NCBI GenBank assembly: GCA_007571105.1
Contig: RKRZ01000060.1
Coordinates: 1-7,568 of the forward strand
Source of the DNA: Gammaproteobacteria bacterium
Lineage (GTDB): Bacteria > Pseudomonadota > Gammaproteobacteria > Poriferisulfidales > Poriferisulfidaceae
Length of the DNA: 7,568 bases
Direction of reading: 5' to 3'
Every line of letters begins with the position of its first letter. Position 1 is the stretch's first letter. Below the pieces are notes generated by a model that saw only the letters and a list, made by a program, of their open reading frames with translations, had not been told where the DNA came from and ran no database searches. Shown here piece by piece: positions 6,951 through 7,568 of the stretch. The position numbers and the translations under genes were made by a program.

Positions 6951-7568
6951 GCCTTGACCTGTTCGACCCGCTCCCCGGAGACCACGACCTTGATATGGTG
7001 AAGACCGCGTATGAGCACGAGTTGAGCGCCTTGGCCGAGCAGCGTTGTAACACCCGACCACGTCTTCACCAGTTCCGAGAGCTTCTCCGGGACGACCAAC
7101 CCCAATTCCCGGATACCGTCGATAATACCCATCCAATGCCGGATGTCCTTCAACCACTGTCCTTCTTGCGCATAGAAGCTCAATCCGAGTTTGGGGCCGA
7201 TGCCCGTCGCGTTCACGTCGAAGTGAAGCCCCATGTAGGCGTAGGCACCCTTTTCCTCCAGGGGTGAAGCGATCGACGCAATGGTGGAAGTTTGACCGGT
7301 CCAACCGGCACGCTCCAAAAAGGCCGTAAGATCCTTGGTCTTGCGCAAGCCGGTCACCGCAAGCCGAATGCCCCTGTCCCGCGCCGGAAAGGCGCCGACA
7401 GCCCTGACACACGCATCGGGGGGCATCGCCAGGAACAGGTCCTTGATGTGGCGGCGCCCGGCAGCATCGACGTCCCAGCCCATAGCGGCTTCGACCGCAT
7501 CGACCACGACGCCCAAGCCCCACAATCCATCTGTAGAACCGTCCATCACCAGAACCCGTTCTTCAGGG
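6893..7568 (-). CDS. Uncharacterised protein resembling RiPP-locus-associated proteins (C-terminal part, 5' truncated)
   Basis: The - strand frame is open from the window edge to TAG at 6893-6895, giving 224 residues. A GTG at 7549 could start it, but the frame continues upstream as PEERVLV, so the true start is probably outside. There are no membrane helices or signal peptide in the visible part. Visible landmarks, counted from the edge: MPPDACVRAVGAFPARD (48-64), a strand-like MGLHFDV (112-118), G-I-G-P-K-L-G-L (122-129), a helix ending LGLVVPEKL (155-163), RGLHHIKVVV (187-196) and EQVKAY (202-207). From memory, the order 'LD..IGPK-GLE ... W ... GL..P.K...L..W ... R.+.H+K+V ... AKAY' recurs in proteins of unknown function next to NHLP and Nif11 precursor genes; this needs a database check. 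It is convergent with the P450, 50 bp away, with no terminator visible between them. No catalytic motif is recognised, so no function is assigned. Confidence 0.65.
   Translation of the reverse strand, partial: PEERVLVMDGSTDGLWGLGVVVDAVEAAMGWDVDAAGRRHIKDLFLAMPPDACVRAVGAFPARDRGIRLAVTGLRKTKDLTAFLERAGWTGQTSTIASIASPLEEKGAYAYMGLHFDVNATGIGPKLGLSFYAQEGQWLKDIRHWMGIIDGIRELGLVVPEKLSELVKTWSGVTTLLGQGAQLVLIRGLHHIKVVVSGERVEQVKAYPFLLLMDGRPLASSPRP

Noticed and set aside
6714..7523. Alternative - strand frame (269 codons) at the window's right end
   Set aside because: Its translation begins with Arg/Gly/Cys-rich low-complexity sequence and overlaps the P450 3' end. The other - strand frame (6893 to edge) has balanced composition, strand/helix patterns and family-like landmarks.
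1..7568. CRISPR array, tRNA/rRNA genes, insertion sequences or attachment sites
   Set aside because: No spaced direct repeats, cloverleaf or transposase motifs were seen on either strand.

Overview
This window looks like part of a RiPP (ribosomally made, modified peptide) locus of the NHLP/proteusin type from a Gram-negative bacterium. The support is an NHLP-type ABC exporter ATPase domain next to a nitrile-hydratase-like leader peptide gene, followed by an RND-superfamily exporter and two tailoring-type oxidoreductases. Codon use is moderately GC-rich and even across the large genes. The phylum cannot be fixed from sequence alone; Nitrospirota or Proteobacteria would fit, but this is a guess.

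Layout on the + strand: (1) the 3' end of an NHLM-type bacteriocin ABC transporter (1-729, truncated at the window edge). (2) An AT-rich promoter region, a strong ribosome binding site and a 94-residue NHLP precursor gene (870-1154), closed by an 18-bp perfect-stem terminator at 1201-1248. (3) A two-half RND/MMPL-like exporter (1312-3624) and, 43 bp later, an FAD-dependent amine-oxidase/desaturase-like protein (3668-5050), probably one operon. (4) A 373-bp gap with no convincing gene, ending in an operator-like repeat just upstream of a cytochrome P450 (5424-6842). (5) On the - strand, convergent with the P450, the C-terminal 224 residues of an unnamed protein (6893-7568, running off the window). 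It resembles, from memory, uncharacterised proteins encoded beside NHLP/Nif11 precursors. A short + strand ORF with a very good ribosome binding site (6852-6950) sits in the convergent junction.

Working model (inference): the ABC transporter and precursor form the peptide core of the locus, with the precursor expressed as its own short transcript. The flavoenzyme and P450 would oxidise a product, and the RND protein would move a hydrophobic product or lipid across the envelope. The puzzle is that only five residues (L-S-C-C-I) follow the predicted leader cleavage site, and no cyclodehydratase, lanthionine synthetase or radical SAM enzyme lies in the window. The peptide may therefore be a very small Cys-Cys product or a scaffold on which something is built. 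Alternatively, the RND-flavoenzyme-P450 set may be an independent lipid/terpenoid-type pathway that merely adjoins the RiPP genes.
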